From Dehalococcoidia bacterium (GTDB lineage Bacteria; Chloroflexota; Dehalococcoidia; Tepidiformales; Tepidiformaceae), in contig JAGQHB010000004.1 of NCBI GenBank assembly GCA_020432045.1, positions 62,001-126,000 of the forward strand: a stretch of DNA of 64,000 bases. The letters run 5' to 3'. The position numbers and the translations under genes are program-made. Each line of letters opens with the position of its first letter. The stretch's first letter is position 1. Below are positions 1 to 9,827 of this stretch, piece by piece. The notes beneath the pieces were generated by a model. That model made no database searches. It worked only from the letters and a program-made list of their open reading frames with translations, and had not been told where the DNA came from.

Positions 1-1502
1 CGGTGCTGACCGAACTCGGTGAGGTGCCAATCGATACTGCGGTCGTGGCTCCATTCGGCCCATTGGCCGATCTCGCCCCCCTGGAAGAGCAGCTTCTTGC
101 CGGGCTGCGCCCACTGGTAGGCAAACAGGAGCCGCAGGTTCGCGAACTTCTGCCAATCATCGCCAGGCATCTTACCGATAAGGGAACCTTTGCCGTGGAC
201 AACCTCGTCATGCGAAAGCGGCAGCACGAAATTCTCTGTATAGCCGTAGAGCATACGGAAGGTGAGCACGCCGTGGTCGTACTTGCGATGGATGGGGTCC
301 TTGGACATGTACAGCAAGGTGTCATGCATCCAGCCCATGTCCCACTTGAAGCCGAAGCCAAGTCCGCCGAGATACGTCGGCCGTGAAACCATCGGCCATG
401 CAGTTGATTCCTCCGCGAACGTCTGAGCGCCCGGTTGCGACGCGAAGACTGACTCGTTCATCTGTTGCAGGAAGGCGATCGCTTCGATGTCCTCGCGACC
501 ACCGTACTGGTTGGGAATCCACTCCCCGGCCTTCCGCGAGTAGTCGAGGTAGAGCATGGATGCGACCGCATCAACACGGAGGCCGTCGGCATGGAACACT
601 TCCAGCCAAAACGTCGCACTGCTGAGCAGGAAGCTTCGCACCTCGTTGCGGCTGTAGTTGAAAACAAGCGTCTTCCAATCGGGATGGAAACCCCGGCGTG
701 GGTCCGCATGTTCGTACAGGTGAGTGCCGTCGAAATAGGCAAGCCCGTGCTCGTCAGTCGGGAAGTGGCTCGGCACCCAGTCGAAGATGACGCCAATTTC
801 GGCCTGATGCAGGCGGTCGATGAGGTACATCAGGTCCTGCGGTGTCCCGTAACGGCTCGTCGCAGCGAAAAACCCCGTCACCTGGTAACCCCAGGAGCCA
901 TAGAATGGGTGCTCCATAAGGGGGAGGAACTCCACGTGGGTGAATCCCAGGTCCTTCAGGTAGGCGGGCAGCACGTCTGCCAGTGCCCGGTAGGACAGCG
1001 GCTGACCGTCACCGTCCCGCATCCATGAACCGGCGTGGACCTCGTAGATCGAAACCGGTGCATCAAGCGCGGAGCGCTTCACCCGCGTCTCCATCCACTC
1101 CTTGTCGGACCATTCGTAATCCGTGTCCCAGACAACGGAGCCGGTCTTGGGCGGCGTCTCAGCGTGGACGGCGTACGGGTCGGCCTTATCCACGCGATGG
1201 ACTCCGTCGCGAGAGACGATGTGATACTTATAGACGGTGCCCCGGGAGATTCCTGGCACGAATCCTTCCCAGATGCCAGATGACTCTCGCGGATGCAGCT
1301 GCGTCGCCCCGGGCTGCCAGCCGTTGAAGTCGCCGATGACGCTCACGAAACCGGCGTTTGGCGCCCAGACAGCGAACTGTGCTCCGGCCGTGCCATCGCG
1401 TACCACGGCATGCGAACCGAGCCGCTCCCACAACCTCGCATGGGTTCCTTCGTTGAACAGATACAGATCCTGGCTTGTCACCAGGCTCGTGGTTCCGGGC
1501 AT
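1..1502 (-). CDS. glgB: 1,4-alpha-glucan branching enzyme GlgB (3' part outside window)
   Basis: Partial gene whose C-terminal part lies beyond the window start. It transfers alpha-1,4 glucan segments to make alpha-1,6 branches. The translation shows an N-terminal CBM48-like domain ([18 protein letters not shown]), then a GH13 barrel with [17 protein letters not shown] (nucleophile Asp), TFAEEST (acid/base Glu) and [15 protein letters not shown] (third Asp). The ATG at 1502 follows an AAGGAGAG ribosome binding site. It starts 29 bp after the treS-mak stop, so it is probably the third gene of the glgE-treS/mak-glgB operon, where it branches the linear glucan made by GlgE. Identification is firm; the end is not visible. 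Confidence 0.95.
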   Translation of the reverse strand, partial: MPGTTSLVTSQDLYLFNEGTHARLWERLGSHAVVRDGTAGAQFAVWAPNAGFVSVIGDFNGWQPGATQLHPRESSGIWEGFVPGISRGTVYKYHIVSRDGVHRVDKADPYAVHAETPPKTGSVVWDTDYEWSDKEWMETRVKRSALDAPVSIYEVHAGSWMRDGDGQPLSYRALADVLPAYLKDLGFTHVEFLPLMEHPFYGSWGYQVTGFFAATSRYGTPQDLMYLIDRLHQAEIGVIFDWVPSHFPTDEHGLAYFDGTHLYEHADPRRGFHPDWKTLVFNYSRNEVRSFLLSSATFWLEVFHADGLRVDAVASMLYLDYSRKAGEWIPNQYGGREDIEAIAFLQQMNESVFASQPGAQTFAEESTAWPMVSRPTYLGGLGFGFKWDMGWMHDTLLYMSKDPIHRKYDHGVLTFRMLYGYTENFVLPLSHDEVVHGKGSLIGKMPGDDWQKFANLRLLFAYQWAQPGKKLLFQGGEIGQWAEWSHDRSIDWHLTEFGQH

Positions 1503-1531
1503 TGGACTCTCCTTCCCGGTTTTGGCCGGCT

Positions 1532-4500
1532 TCAGACCTCTCGACCGATGCAGTCGAGGATCCCTTCAAGGGGCACGTTGATCCATGCGGGCCGGTTCTG
1601 AAGCTCGTAGTTGACTTCGTACAGTGCCTTTTCGAGGAGCAGAAGCGAGAGCATGCGCTCCCGTTCTTCATCCGTAGGTGGGAGGAATGGGCTCCCGTCG
1701 GCGCCGGCAAAGTAGCCGCGAAGGAAGGCCGCTGCCATCCACGTGAACCATGCGTCGGCCCACGGCCGTAGCCATTCGGCGTCCTGCTCGCTGATCCCGC
1801 CTCCACCAAGCTGCTGGAGGACGAAGTGTGCTGCATAGTTGTAGGAACGGACCATGCCCGCAACATCGCGGAACGGGGAACGCTTGATTCGACGCTCGCT
1901 AAGTGAGCGGGCAGGTTCGCCTTCGAAATCGATGATGACGAAGTCCCGGCCGGTGAAAAGCACCTGGCCGAGGTGGAAGTCGCCGTGATGGCGCATGCGC
2001 ATGCCGTCGAGCTTCCAGTGTGCAATCCCGCCCACGTGGGCAAGTACGTCCTGCTGGCGGGCGAGCACGGTGTCGACCAGGCCCTGGGCCGGCTCGGGAA
2101 GCCTTGCCCGGGAATCGCGCAGGGCCCGAATCGTCCGGCGCACCTGCGCCTGAAGGCCCTGCCCGAGCGATTGCTGATAGAACGGCGTGAACGGTTCCGG
2201 CTCGAAGTCCGCGTTTCCGGCGGAGTTCGCCAGTGCCCTGTGGAGCTCTCCGGTCCGGCGTCCGAGGATCTCAGCGAGCTCGAGATCACGGGCGGCCCAG
2301 CTCAGCAACGCCTCCGGTGGTTCCAGCGTCACAAGTTCCGTCCACCGGCTTGTTGCCGGTTTCGCGGGCGGTTCCGGACGTTCCGCCACGAGCGTCTCGA
2401 AGTTGTGGCGCAGCTCGTCCACAACATAGGTCCACGCGTCACATTCGCTGGGGATGAACTGCTCCAGGACTCCAGCAACATATTCGCGGCCAGCGATCGT
2501 GACGGATGCGGTGCCCGCCAGCCGGGGCACATGGCTAACGGAATCCTCTTCGGCGAGGAAGGTTTGAATCTCCACCTGCGGATGGATTCCGAACTCCAGG
2601 CGCCGGAAAAGCTTGAGTGCGTAGTCCGTTCCGAAGAACAGCGTCGTATTACTCTGTTCGCCACGCGCAACCGTGATTGGCCCTTCCGACGGGGTGCGGG
2701 GGAGCCGTAGGGGCGTCGCGAACAGCAGCCGGGCCCTGTCCCCATCAAGCGCCAATCGGCGCCGGAACGCCGCGAGAACAGTCTGCGCGAAGCTGACAGT
2801 CACTGTCGCATCCACCAGCAGAGCATCGCTCGGCAGCCCGGTGCCCGAAATGGGGCCGACCACCGCCCACGCTGTGTCTCGGCTCACCTGCTCAGCGTCA
2901 GTTCCGCTGACGACCACCAGCGGCAGCACGTAGAGGTCGCGTTCGCCTTCGTAGTATTCAACCGTGATGGTCATGTAGACCGCGCCACTCGGGTCCCTCG
3001 GCGAGACCGGCGTCACGGACTGGACTGAGAGCTCACGGATGCGGCGGGCCTTTGCTCCGAACCAGCGGCGGGCCGGGACGTATGTACGCAGCACACCCTC
3101 AAGGCCGGACCTCGCCCGTCCGTCGAAAATGCTGGTCCACGAACGCCCGCCAAAACTCAGCACGGGCGGGGGAACAGCAGCATCAGGCACCGTCGGCGCT
3201 TCAAGCTGGAACCAGTAGAACGCGTGGGGACCAAGCGAGAGGAAGTAGGGAGTGTCGGCCACGGGTGGAAACGCGTTGTGGCCGATCATCTCCACCGGCG
3301 TCGCCCCGGCATGAGCCGTGAGATTCAACTCCACTGGCTGCACGTAGCGCGAGAGGTTCGCGACGACAAGCACCGTGTCACCTTCGAACGAGCGGGTGAA
3401 CGCAAGCACCTTACGGTTGGAGACGTCGACGAACTGCATCGTCCCTCGCCCGAACGCCTTGTGCCGTTTTCGGAGGGCGATCAGGCGCTTCATCCACCAG
3501 AGGAATGTGCTCGGATTTGCCTGCTGACTCTCGACGTTCACGGCTTCGAAGTGCGCTTCGGGGTCGATTACAGCGGGCAGGAAGAGCTTCTGCGGGTTCG
3601 CCTTGCTGAAGCCGGCATTCCGTTCGGCACTCCACTGCATCGGCGTGCGCACGCCGTTCCGGTCGCCGAGGTAGATGTTGTCGCCCATGGCGATCTCGTC
3701 GCCGTAGTAAAGAACCGGAGTGCCCTGCATCGAAAACAGGAGGGCGTTCATTAGCTCCATGAGCCTGCGGTTGTATCCAAGGAGCGGCGCCAGCCGGCGG
3801 CGGATGCCGAGATTGATCCGGGCCCGCTGGTCGGCCGCATAGACCCGGTACATGTAGTCGCGGTCTTCGTCGCTCACCATTTCTAGCGTCAGCTCATCGT
3901 GGTTACGCAGGAAGATGGCCCACTGGCAGTTGTCCGGGATGGAGGGGGTCTGTTCGAGGATCTCGGTAATAGGAAACCGGTCCTCCATTCGGACAGCCAT
4001 GTACATGCGCGGCATGAGCGGAAAGTGGTAGGCCATATGGCACTCGTCACCGTCGCCAAAGTAGTCTGCGACGTCGTCGGGCCACTGGTTCGCTTCCGCA
4101 AGCAGCAATCGTCCGGGGTACTTCCGGTCCACGTATGCGCGCAGCTGCTTCAGGAACTCGTGCGTTTGGGGGAGGTTTTCCGAACTTGTCCCGTCTTCTT
4201 CGTAGAGATACGGAATCGCGTCAAGCCTGAAGCCATCCACACCCATCCCAAACCAGTAGTCGGCGAGGGCAAAGATCTCATCTCGAACCCGCGGGCTCTC
4301 GAAGTTCAGGTCCGGCTGGTGGGAATAGAAGCGGTGCCAGTAGTACTGCCCGGCCACGGGATCCCAGGCCCAGTTCGAATGTTCGAAGTCCCGGAAGATG
4401 ATGCGGACTTCTTTGTACCGGTCGGGAGTGTCGCTCCACACGTAGTACTCCCGCATCGGGCTCCCCTTCGGAGCACGGCGCGCGCGCTGGAACCAGGCGT

Positions 4501-4855
4501 GCTGGTCCGAGGTATGGTTCATCACCAGTTCGGTAATTACCCTCAAGCCGCGAGCGTGGGCTTCGTCCAGGAACGCCTGGAAGTCGCGAAGCGTGCCATA
4601 GTCGGGGTTGACAGTGCGATAGTCAGCGATGTCATAGCCATCGTCACGCAGGGGTGACGCAAAAAAAGGCTGCAGCCACAAAGTCGTGACGCCGAGATCT
4701 TGCAAGTACGGCAGCTTTTCGCGCAGGCCGGCGAAATCACCTATCCCGTCAGCGTTTGAATCGTAGAAGGCGCGAACGTGCACCTGGTAAATTACCGCAT
4801 CTTTGAACCAGAGCGGGTCAGTGTCGATCGCTGGGCGGGGCCGTCCGCGGGCCAT
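1532..4855 (-). CDS. treS: Trehalose synthase-maltokinase fusion (TreS-Mak)
   Basis: A 1107-residue fusion. Residues about 15-550 are a GH13 trehalose synthase that interconverts trehalose and maltose: GFRLDA (nucleophile Asp212), LLLAEAN (acid/base Glu254) and FLRNHDE (Asp320) are all present. After a short Pro-rich linker (about 551-570), residues about 575-1107 are a maltokinase (Mak/Pep2) that phosphorylates maltose with ATP: its typical opening [15 protein letters not shown] and the kinase-like loop [10 protein letters not shown] ... VIIDFEGEP are visible. Fused TreS-Mak proteins are known in several phyla. It lies between glgE (20 bp upstream) and glgB (29 bp downstream), so the operon can turn trehalose into maltose-1-phosphate for GlgE. 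No inactivating change was seen. Confidence 0.95.
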   Translation of the reverse strand: MARGRPRPAIDTDPLWFKDAVIYQVHVRAFYDSNADGIGDFAGLREKLPYLQDLGVTTLWLQPFFASPLRDDGYDIADYRTVNPDYGTLRDFQAFLDEAHARGLRVITELVMNHTSDQHAWFQRARRAPKGSPMREYYVWSDTPDRYKEVRIIFRDFEHSNWAWDPVAGQYYWHRFYSHQPDLNFESPRVRDEIFALADYWFGMGVDGFRLDAIPYLYEEDGTSSENLPQTHEFLKQLRAYVDRKYPGRLLLAEANQWPDDVADYFGDGDECHMAYHFPLMPRMYMAVRMEDRFPITEILEQTPSIPDNCQWAIFLRNHDELTLEMVSDEDRDYMYRVYAADQRARINLGIRRRLAPLLGYNRRLMELMNALLFSMQGTPVLYYGDEIAMGDNIYLGDRNGVRTPMQWSAERNAGFSKANPQKLFLPAVIDPEAHFEAVNVESQQANPSTFLWWMKRLIALRKRHKAFGRGTMQFVDVSNRKVLAFTRSFEGDTVLVVANLSRYVQPVELNLTAHAGATPVEMIGHNAFPPVADTPYFLSLGPHAFYWFQLEAPTVPDAAVPPPVLSFGGRSWTSIFDGRARSGLEGVLRTYVPARRWFGAKARRIRELSVQSVTPVSPRDPSGAVYMTITVEYYEGERDLYVLPLVVVSGTDAEQVSRDTAWAVVGPISGTGLPSDALLVDATVTVSFAQTVLAAFRRRLALDGDRARLLFATPLRLPRTPSEGPITVARGEQSNTTLFFGTDYALKLFRRLEFGIHPQVEIQTFLAEEDSVSHVPRLAGTASVTIAGREYVAGVLEQFIPSECDAWTYVVDELRHNFETLVAERPEPPAKPATSRWTELVTLEPPEALLSWAARDLELAEILGRRTGELHRALANSAGNADFEPEPFTPFYQQSLGQGLQAQVRRTIRALRDSRARLPEPAQGLVDTVLARQQDVLAHVGGIAHWKLDGMRMRHHGDFHLGQVLFTGRDFVIIDFEGEPARSLSERRIKRSPFRDVAGMVRSYNYAAHFVLQQLGGGGISEQDAEWLRPWADAWFTWMAAAFLRGYFAGADGSPFLPPTDEERERMLSLLLLEKALYEVNYELQNRPAWINVPLEGILDCIGREV

Positions 4856-4875
4856 TCGTTGCTCCTCTTTGGTAC

Positions 4876-6849
4876 CTATTGGAAGTTCTCAAAATCACGT
4901 TCGGTACGTGGGTGTTGGCGCATCACAAAGATGTGAGCTGTGCCCGGGTCGAGTTCCACGTAATTTCGCGGACCCTCCCAGATGTAGCGGCCGCCGCCAA
5001 GGAGGTCTTCCGCAACGTAGCTTTCCGCCGCGTCAAACCCAAACAGCTCCAAATCGAGCTCCACATGGCCACCGTGGCGAAAGTGCGGGTCGATATTCAC
5101 GGTAATCACGACGATGTCCGCCCGGTCCGTCGTGAACTTGGCATAGCAAAGCACCTGGTTGTTATCGGATGGAAGGAACGCCAGGTTCCAGTCCTGCCGG
5201 AGCGCAGCGTGCCCACGCCGAATTGCGTTGACCCGCTGCATCAAGTGTTTCAGGCTCCAGGGCGAATCAAGGTCCCATTCGCGGACCTGGTACTTCTCGG
5301 AGTCGAGATACTCTTCGGTTCCCGGATCTCGCGGTGCTGCCTCGCATAGTTCGAATGGCGGCCCGTAGACGCCGTAGTTCGCGCCAAGCGTGGCTGCAAG
5401 CAGGAATCGCGCCATGAACGCGGGGCGGCCGCCGCTCTGAAGGTATTCAGTCAGGATGTCCGGGGTGTTCGTCCAAAGGCTCGGGCGAAGATACTCACGC
5501 CCAGGCAGCGACGTGAGTTCCGTCAGATAGGTTTCGATCTCAGAACGAGTGTTCCGCCACGGAAAGTAGTTGTAGGACTGGCTGAACCCACGCTTGGCGA
5601 GGCCATGAAGCAGCGCCGGCCGGGTAAACGCCTCGGCGAGGAAAATCGCCTCGGGGTACTGGCGTTTCACTTCGGGGATAAGCCATTCCCAAAACGGAAA
5701 CGGCTTCGTGTGCGGGTTATCGACCCTGAATGTCGTGATGCCGTGCGAAGCCCAGAACAGGAATGTTCCACAAAGCTCGTCCCAGAGGCCGCGCCAATCC
5801 GCGGATTCGAAGTCGAACGGCACCACATCTTCATACTTCTTTGGCGGATTCTCCGCGAAAGCGATGGACCCGTCCGCGCGGTGGCGGAACCATTCCGGGT
5901 GTTCCGTTATCAGCGGATGGTCGGGCGAGCATTGGAAGGCTATGTCGATTGCAACATCGAGCCCGAGTTCGCGTGCACGGGCGACGAACGCCTTGAAATC
6001 GGCGAGCGTCCCCAAGTCGGGATTCACAGACCGGTGTCCTCCAGCCGGAGAGCCAATTGCCCACGGGCTGCCCGGGTCGCCGGGTTTCGCCACCAGCGCG
6101 TTGTTCGGGCCCTTTCGATTGGTCGTCCCCACCGGATGGATTGGGGGTAGATACACCACGTCGAAACCGAGGCCCGCCACGTGCTCAAGCATGGAGGCTG
6201 CCGTCTTGAACGTGCCGGGCGAACCACCGCTGCCAGTCGACCTCGGGAAGAACTCGTACCAGGCACCATGGCGGGCACGCTCAGGTTCGACAACGATTTC
6301 CAGCTCAGCGCCGGATAGCGACGCGAACTCGGCCGGATCATGTTCCGCGACGAGGTCAAGGACGTCCTCGCCCAGCACTTGGTCCAGGCCGGCGCCGTCG
6401 GCACTGAGTGATCTGAGTGCCCCGGCGGCCAGGCGTATTCGCTGTGCGTCAGAGCCCGCGTGGCTGGCGCGCTCATCGAGCAGCGCGGCGCCGCCGCGGA
6501 GGTCCAACGCCACGTCCTGGCCGGCCTCGATTTTCCTCGTGATTCCATACAACCAGCTGCCAAACGGGTCGGTCCACGCACGTATGCGGAAGTAATAGCG
6601 GCCCAGGCGATCAACCGGGAATCCACCGTACCAGCGATCATTGAACGAAGCTGTGAGCGCGGAAACTGACCAGTCGGTCGCCGACTCATGCCGGAAGTGG
6701 ACTTCGCAACGAAGCTGGTCGTGCCCGTCGGTAAAGATCACGGCTTCGACCTCGACGATGTCGCCGATGATGCGTTTTGCGGGGAAACGCCCCTGTTCCA
6801 CAGACGGATTTACTGACTCGATAAGTACCCGGGAGCGTCCTTCAACCAT
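4876..6849 (-). CDS. glgE: Alpha-1,4-glucan:maltose-1-phosphate maltosyltransferase
   Basis: A 657-residue GH13 enzyme that adds maltosyl units from maltose-1-phosphate to a growing alpha-1,4-glucan. An N-terminal beta-sandwich/helical part is followed by the barrel, with LPPIHPVGTTNRKG (about 234-247), FRVDNPH (nucleophile Asp377) and FLAEAF (acid/base Glu406), spaced as in characterised GlgE. I chose the ATG at 6849 because the conserved start (VLIESVNPSVEQGRFPAKR) begins a few residues later. The frame stays open to a TTG at 6918, and the ribosome site before 6849 is weak (GGGAG only 2 nt away), so the start is uncertain. First gene of the glgE-treS/mak-glgB operon, divergent from the ubiB-like gene. 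Confidence 0.95.
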   Translation of the reverse strand: MVEGRSRVLIESVNPSVEQGRFPAKRIIGDIVEVEAVIFTDGHDQLRCEVHFRHESATDWSVSALTASFNDRWYGGFPVDRLGRYYFRIRAWTDPFGSWLYGITRKIEAGQDVALDLRGGAALLDERASHAGSDAQRIRLAAGALRSLSADGAGLDQVLGEDVLDLVAEHDPAEFASLSGAELEIVVEPERARHGAWYEFFPRSTGSGGSPGTFKTAASMLEHVAGLGFDVVYLPPIHPVGTTNRKGPNNALVAKPGDPGSPWAIGSPAGGHRSVNPDLGTLADFKAFVARARELGLDVAIDIAFQCSPDHPLITEHPEWFRHRADGSIAFAENPPKKYEDVVPFDFESADWRGLWDELCGTFLFWASHGITTFRVDNPHTKPFPFWEWLIPEVKRQYPEAIFLAEAFTRPALLHGLAKRGFSQSYNYFPWRNTRSEIETYLTELTSLPGREYLRPSLWTNTPDILTEYLQSGGRPAFMARFLLAATLGANYGVYGPPFELCEAAPRDPGTEEYLDSEKYQVREWDLDSPWSLKHLMQRVNAIRRGHAALRQDWNLAFLPSDNNQVLCYAKFTTDRADIVVITVNIDPHFRHGGHVELDLELFGFDAAESYVAEDLLGGGRYIWEGPRNYVELDPGTAHIFVMRQHPRTERDFENFQ

Positions 6850-6927
6850 TGCTCCCAGTCTCGCACAGGCCACCGGATCTCGAAACCTCACTTGTGCTAT
6901 GCGACAAACATTGCACAATACTTATAC
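6850..6927. promoter_or_regulatory. Divergent glgE / ubiB-like promoter region with inverted repeat
   Basis: This 78-bp AT-rich gap separates two divergent operons. It contains a perfect 6-bp inverted repeat, TTGTGC at 6892-6897 and GCACAA at 6913-6918, separated by 15 bp. On the minus strand TATAAG (6926-6921) is a plausible -10 box for glgE. On the plus strand CACAAT (6914-6919) lies 8 nt before the ATG of the ubiB-like gene. An operator is an inference from symmetry and position only. Confidence 0.4.
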
Positions 6928-8310
6928 ATGAAGCTCACATCGCCCGGTTGGTCAAAGGCCACGCGCTACTCAGCTGCAGCGTCTCGCCTGAGGCGTTCGA
7001 GCGCCCTCGCAGCTTTGAGCGCCCGGGCCGGTGTCCGCTGGGCATCGGCCCACCTCGGACGAAGCGAGAATCGTACGGCTCGAAAACAGCGGGCGATGGT
7101 GCGTACGGCTGAAGATGTCACGGCACTAATGGGCAACATGAAGGGCGTGACGATGAAGCTCGGCCAGATCATGTCCGTCATGACCGGGACTGTGCCGCCC
7201 GAATTCGCTGGATCGCTCGCGACGCTGCAATCCCGCGCGACGCCGATGGCGCCCTCACTCGTGCGCAAGGTCTTCGGTGAGGAGTTCGGCAAGAGCCCCG
7301 ACCGGCTCTTCCGGCGCTTCGAGTGGGAACCGTTCGCAGCTGCGTCAATTGGTCAGGTACACCGCGCCGAGTTGGACGACGGCACGCCGGTGGCAGTAAA
7401 GGTCCAGTATCCCGGAGCTGCTGAGGCCGTCACTGCGGACCTCGCGAACGTGGGGCTGCTCTTCGGGCTCGCCGGTTTCGCGGCTCGAGGGCTCGACCCG
7501 GGGCCTCTTGTCGACGACCTGAAATCCGGCATCCTCGGAGAGCTCGACTACGGGCGCGAGCTGGCATCCCAGGCCCGTTTCGCCGGCCTGTTCCGGGGCC
7601 ATCCTTTCGTGAAGGTTCCGGAGGTTTTCCCCGCACGGAGCACGAGGCGCGTCCTGGTCCAGGAGTACATAGCCGGGCAGCGGTTCGCGACCGCCAGTAC
7701 GTGGGATCCCATTCGCAAGAACGAGCTGGCCGAGAAGGTGTTTCGCTTCACTTTCGGGACGATGCACCGTCACGGACTGTTCCAGGCAGACCCGCACGCG
7801 GGCAACTACCTGCTCATGGACGACGGGAGGGTGGCTTTCGTCGACTACGGATGTGTCGTCGAATTCGAACCTCAGTTGCGCGACCAGCTAAACCGGATGA
7901 TCACGGGCGTTGTGCTCGGAGATATTGAGCAGTGGCGTGCAGGTATGGTGGAGGTCGGTTACGTGCCACCGGGCCTCGACCTTGAAACCGCGGAACTTTG
8001 GGAACATATGCGCCTCTACTATTCGTTCATTCTTGAGGACGGGGTGCGGTTCACGCCGGAGCTCGCATCCAGCATGGTTCGTCAGAACCTCCAGCTCTCT
8101 GGCGAGACTGGCCGTGTGAACAGGAAGCTCAACATCCCGAAAGGCGTCATCTTCACGCAGCGTATTAACTTCGGGTTTGCCGGCCTCATGGCGAGCCTGG
8201 AAGCGGCAGGGACATGGCATTCGATCATCCGCGAGTACACGCTCGGCGAGCCTCCGGCCACGGCCCTCGGACGAGCAAGTGCAGAGCACACACCGGGGAT
8301 GTGGGTCTGA
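6928..8310 (+). CDS. ABC1/UbiB-family atypical kinase
   Basis: A 460-residue member of the ABC1/ADCK/UbiB protein-kinase-like family, which in other bacteria supports isoprenoid quinone or membrane lipid metabolism through an ATPase activity. Family signatures are all visible: the KLGQ motif at residues 77-80, the Ala-rich loop AAASIGQVHRA in place of a glycine loop, VAVKVQYPG with the ATP-binding Lys, and the DPHAGNYL ... FVDYG catalytic and metal motifs. There is no obvious C-terminal transmembrane pair. The start is the ATG at 6928; there is no clear ribosome binding site, so the mRNA may be nearly leaderless. The next gene begins 2 bp after its stop. The exact substrate or pathway cannot be read from the sequence. 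Confidence 0.88.
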   Translation: MKLTSPGWSKATRYSAAASRLRRSSALAALSARAGVRWASAHLGRSENRTARKQRAMVRTAEDVTALMGNMKGVTMKLGQIMSVMTGTVPPEFAGSLATLQSRATPMAPSLVRKVFGEEFGKSPDRLFRRFEWEPFAAASIGQVHRAELDDGTPVAVKVQYPGAAEAVTADLANVGLLFGLAGFAARGLDPGPLVDDLKSGILGELDYGRELASQARFAGLFRGHPFVKVPEVFPARSTRRVLVQEYIAGQRFATASTWDPIRKNELAEKVFRFTFGTMHRHGLFQADPHAGNYLLMDDGRVAFVDYGCVVEFEPQLRDQLNRMITGVVLGDIEQWRAGMVEVGYVPPGLDLETAELWEHMRLYYSFILEDGVRFTPELASSMVRQNLQLSGETGRVNRKLNIPKGVIFTQRINFGFAGLMASLEAAGTWHSIIREYTLGEPPATALGRASAEHTPGMWV

Positions 8311-8312
8311 CC

Positions 8313-9797
8313 ATGAACCAGCGGACGGCCGTCCTCGGTGCAAGTGGGTACGTCGGCAGCCACCTGGTCCCCGCGCTAACGAGTGCCGGGTTCAACGTTC
8401 GCGCAGCCGCGCGACGCGTCGATGTGCTCCGCAGCCGGGGCTGGAAAGGGATTGAAATGGTCGCCGCCGATGCCTTCGATCCCGAGTCACTCCGGGCCGC
8501 ACTTCGCGGCGTCGACATCGCGTTCTACCTTGTGCACTCCATGGGCTCCGGAAATGAGTTTGCCCAACTGGACCGCGAAGCAGCCGCGAACTTTGCCCGC
8601 GCGGCGGCGGAAGAACACATCAAACGGATCGTCTACCTCGGAGGGCTCCAGCCAGGGGAGCCGGTCTCGGAGCACCTCGCCTCCCGCCGCGAAACCGGAC
8701 TTATCCTTCGTGCTTCCGGTGTGCCTGTGACGGAAGTCCGCGCTGGAATCGTCGTCGGCCCAGGTTCGGCGGCGTTCGAGGTCATCCGGGATCTGACGTA
8801 CCACCTTCCCGTGATGGTCACGCCCCGCTGGGTACGGTCCCGCACGCAGCCGATCGCGCTCTCTGATCTCGTTGCCTACCTCGTCCGGCTCAGCACACTC
8901 CCCGAAGCGGAAGGCCGCACCCTGGACGTCGGTGGGCCAGAGGTGATCTCTTACGGCGACCTCATGCGCCAGTTCGCAGAAGTTGCAGGAAAGCGCGTGC
9001 CGAAGCTGATCGCCGTACCGATCCTGACCCCAAGGTTGTCGTCGTACTGGCTCGATCTCGTAACCAGCGTCCCTGCCTCTATTGCGCGACCGCTGGTCGA
9101 GGGCCTGCGCCACGACCTCATCGCGAACGATGCAGCCGCACGGGCGATGGCGCCGATGGAGCTGCGCTCGTACCGCCAGGCTGTAACGGAGGCCCTCGAA
9201 ACCGAACGCCAGGAGGTGCTGGCAGCCCGGTGGGCCGAAGGCTCGCTGGCCTTCCGAGGCTACAACCCCGAGGTTTCCTACTACTCCAAGGGCGCGACGA
9301 CCCGATTTCGTGCCGAGGCGCCCGCGGAAGCCGTCTGGGACGTCCTCTGCCGCATCGGGGGAAAGAACGGATATTTCTTCGCCAACCGGCTCTGGCAGCT
9401 GCGAGGTGCGATGGATCGCCTCATCGGTGGCGTGGGCTTGCGCCGGGGAAGGCGGCACGCGGCAGACATCCGCGTCGGTGACGCCATCGATTTCTGGCGC
9501 GTCGCTGCCATCGAACCAGGCCGACGTCTCACGCTGGTCGCCGAGATGAAACTCCCCGGAATCGCCGTACTGGAGTTCGAAGTGATATCGAGCGGCGAGT
9601 CCACATCAGAGCTCATAACCACCGCCCGCTTCCATCCCGCCGGGATGCCCGGATTGCTGTATTGGTACCTCGTACTCCCGTTTCACGGCCTGATCTTCGA
9701 CCGAATGCCACAGTCCATAATCCGGATTGCCGAGCGAGCCTCAAGCCCGCCGAACATGTGGGCTGGCATTACTGGATCTTCACAAAACGAAGCCTGA
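8313..9797 (+). CDS. NAD(P)-binding SDR / DUF2867 fusion protein
   Basis: A 494-residue protein. The N-terminal half (about 1-290) is an atypical short-chain dehydrogenase/NmrA-like Rossmann fold: VLGASGYVGSHLVPAL is the nucleotide-binding loop and FYLVHSMG the region before the active site. The C-terminal part (about 330-490) resembles DUF2867, an SRPBCC-like domain (AVWDVLCRIGGKNGYFFAN). This two-domain arrangement is a recognised but uncharacterised family. The start ATG at 8313 lies 2 bp after the ubiB-like stop, indicating one transcript. The acyltransferase pair follows on the same strand. The function is unknown; binding of NAD(P) and of a hydrophobic ligand is inferred from the folds. 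Confidence 0.8.
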   Translation: MNQRTAVLGASGYVGSHLVPALTSAGFNVRAAARRVDVLRSRGWKGIEMVAADAFDPESLRAALRGVDIAFYLVHSMGSGNEFAQLDREAAANFARAAAEEHIKRIVYLGGLQPGEPVSEHLASRRETGLILRASGVPVTEVRAGIVVGPGSAAFEVIRDLTYHLPVMVTPRWVRSRTQPIALSDLVAYLVRLSTLPEAEGRTLDVGGPEVISYGDLMRQFAEVAGKRVPKLIAVPILTPRLSSYWLDLVTSVPASIARPLVEGLRHDLIANDAAARAMAPMELRSYRQAVTEALETERQEVLAARWAEGSLAFRGYNPEVSYYSKGATTRFRAEAPAEAVWDVLCRIGGKNGYFFANRLWQLRGAMDRLIGGVGLRRGRRHAADIRVGDAIDFWRVAAIEPGRRLTLVAEMKLPGIAVLEFEVISSGESTSELITTARFHPAGMPGLLYWYLVLPFHGLIFDRMPQSIIRIAERASSPPNMWAGITGSSQNEA

Positions 9798-9827
9798 CAC
9801 TGTCACCGGCGGGACACGCGGGGGCGA

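Noticed and set aside
3-1028. Long plus-strand frames opposite glgB
   Set aside because: They are antisense to a clear GH13 enzyme and show no protein family; high GC keeps such frames open.
1228-2289. 353-codon minus-strand frame across the glgB/treS-mak junction
   Set aside because: It is out of frame with two well-supported genes and its Ser/Arg-rich sequence is typical of GC-rich shadow frames.
5605-6595. Plus-strand frames opposite glgE
   Set aside because: They are antisense to the conserved glgE barrel and have no recognisable domain or ribosome site.
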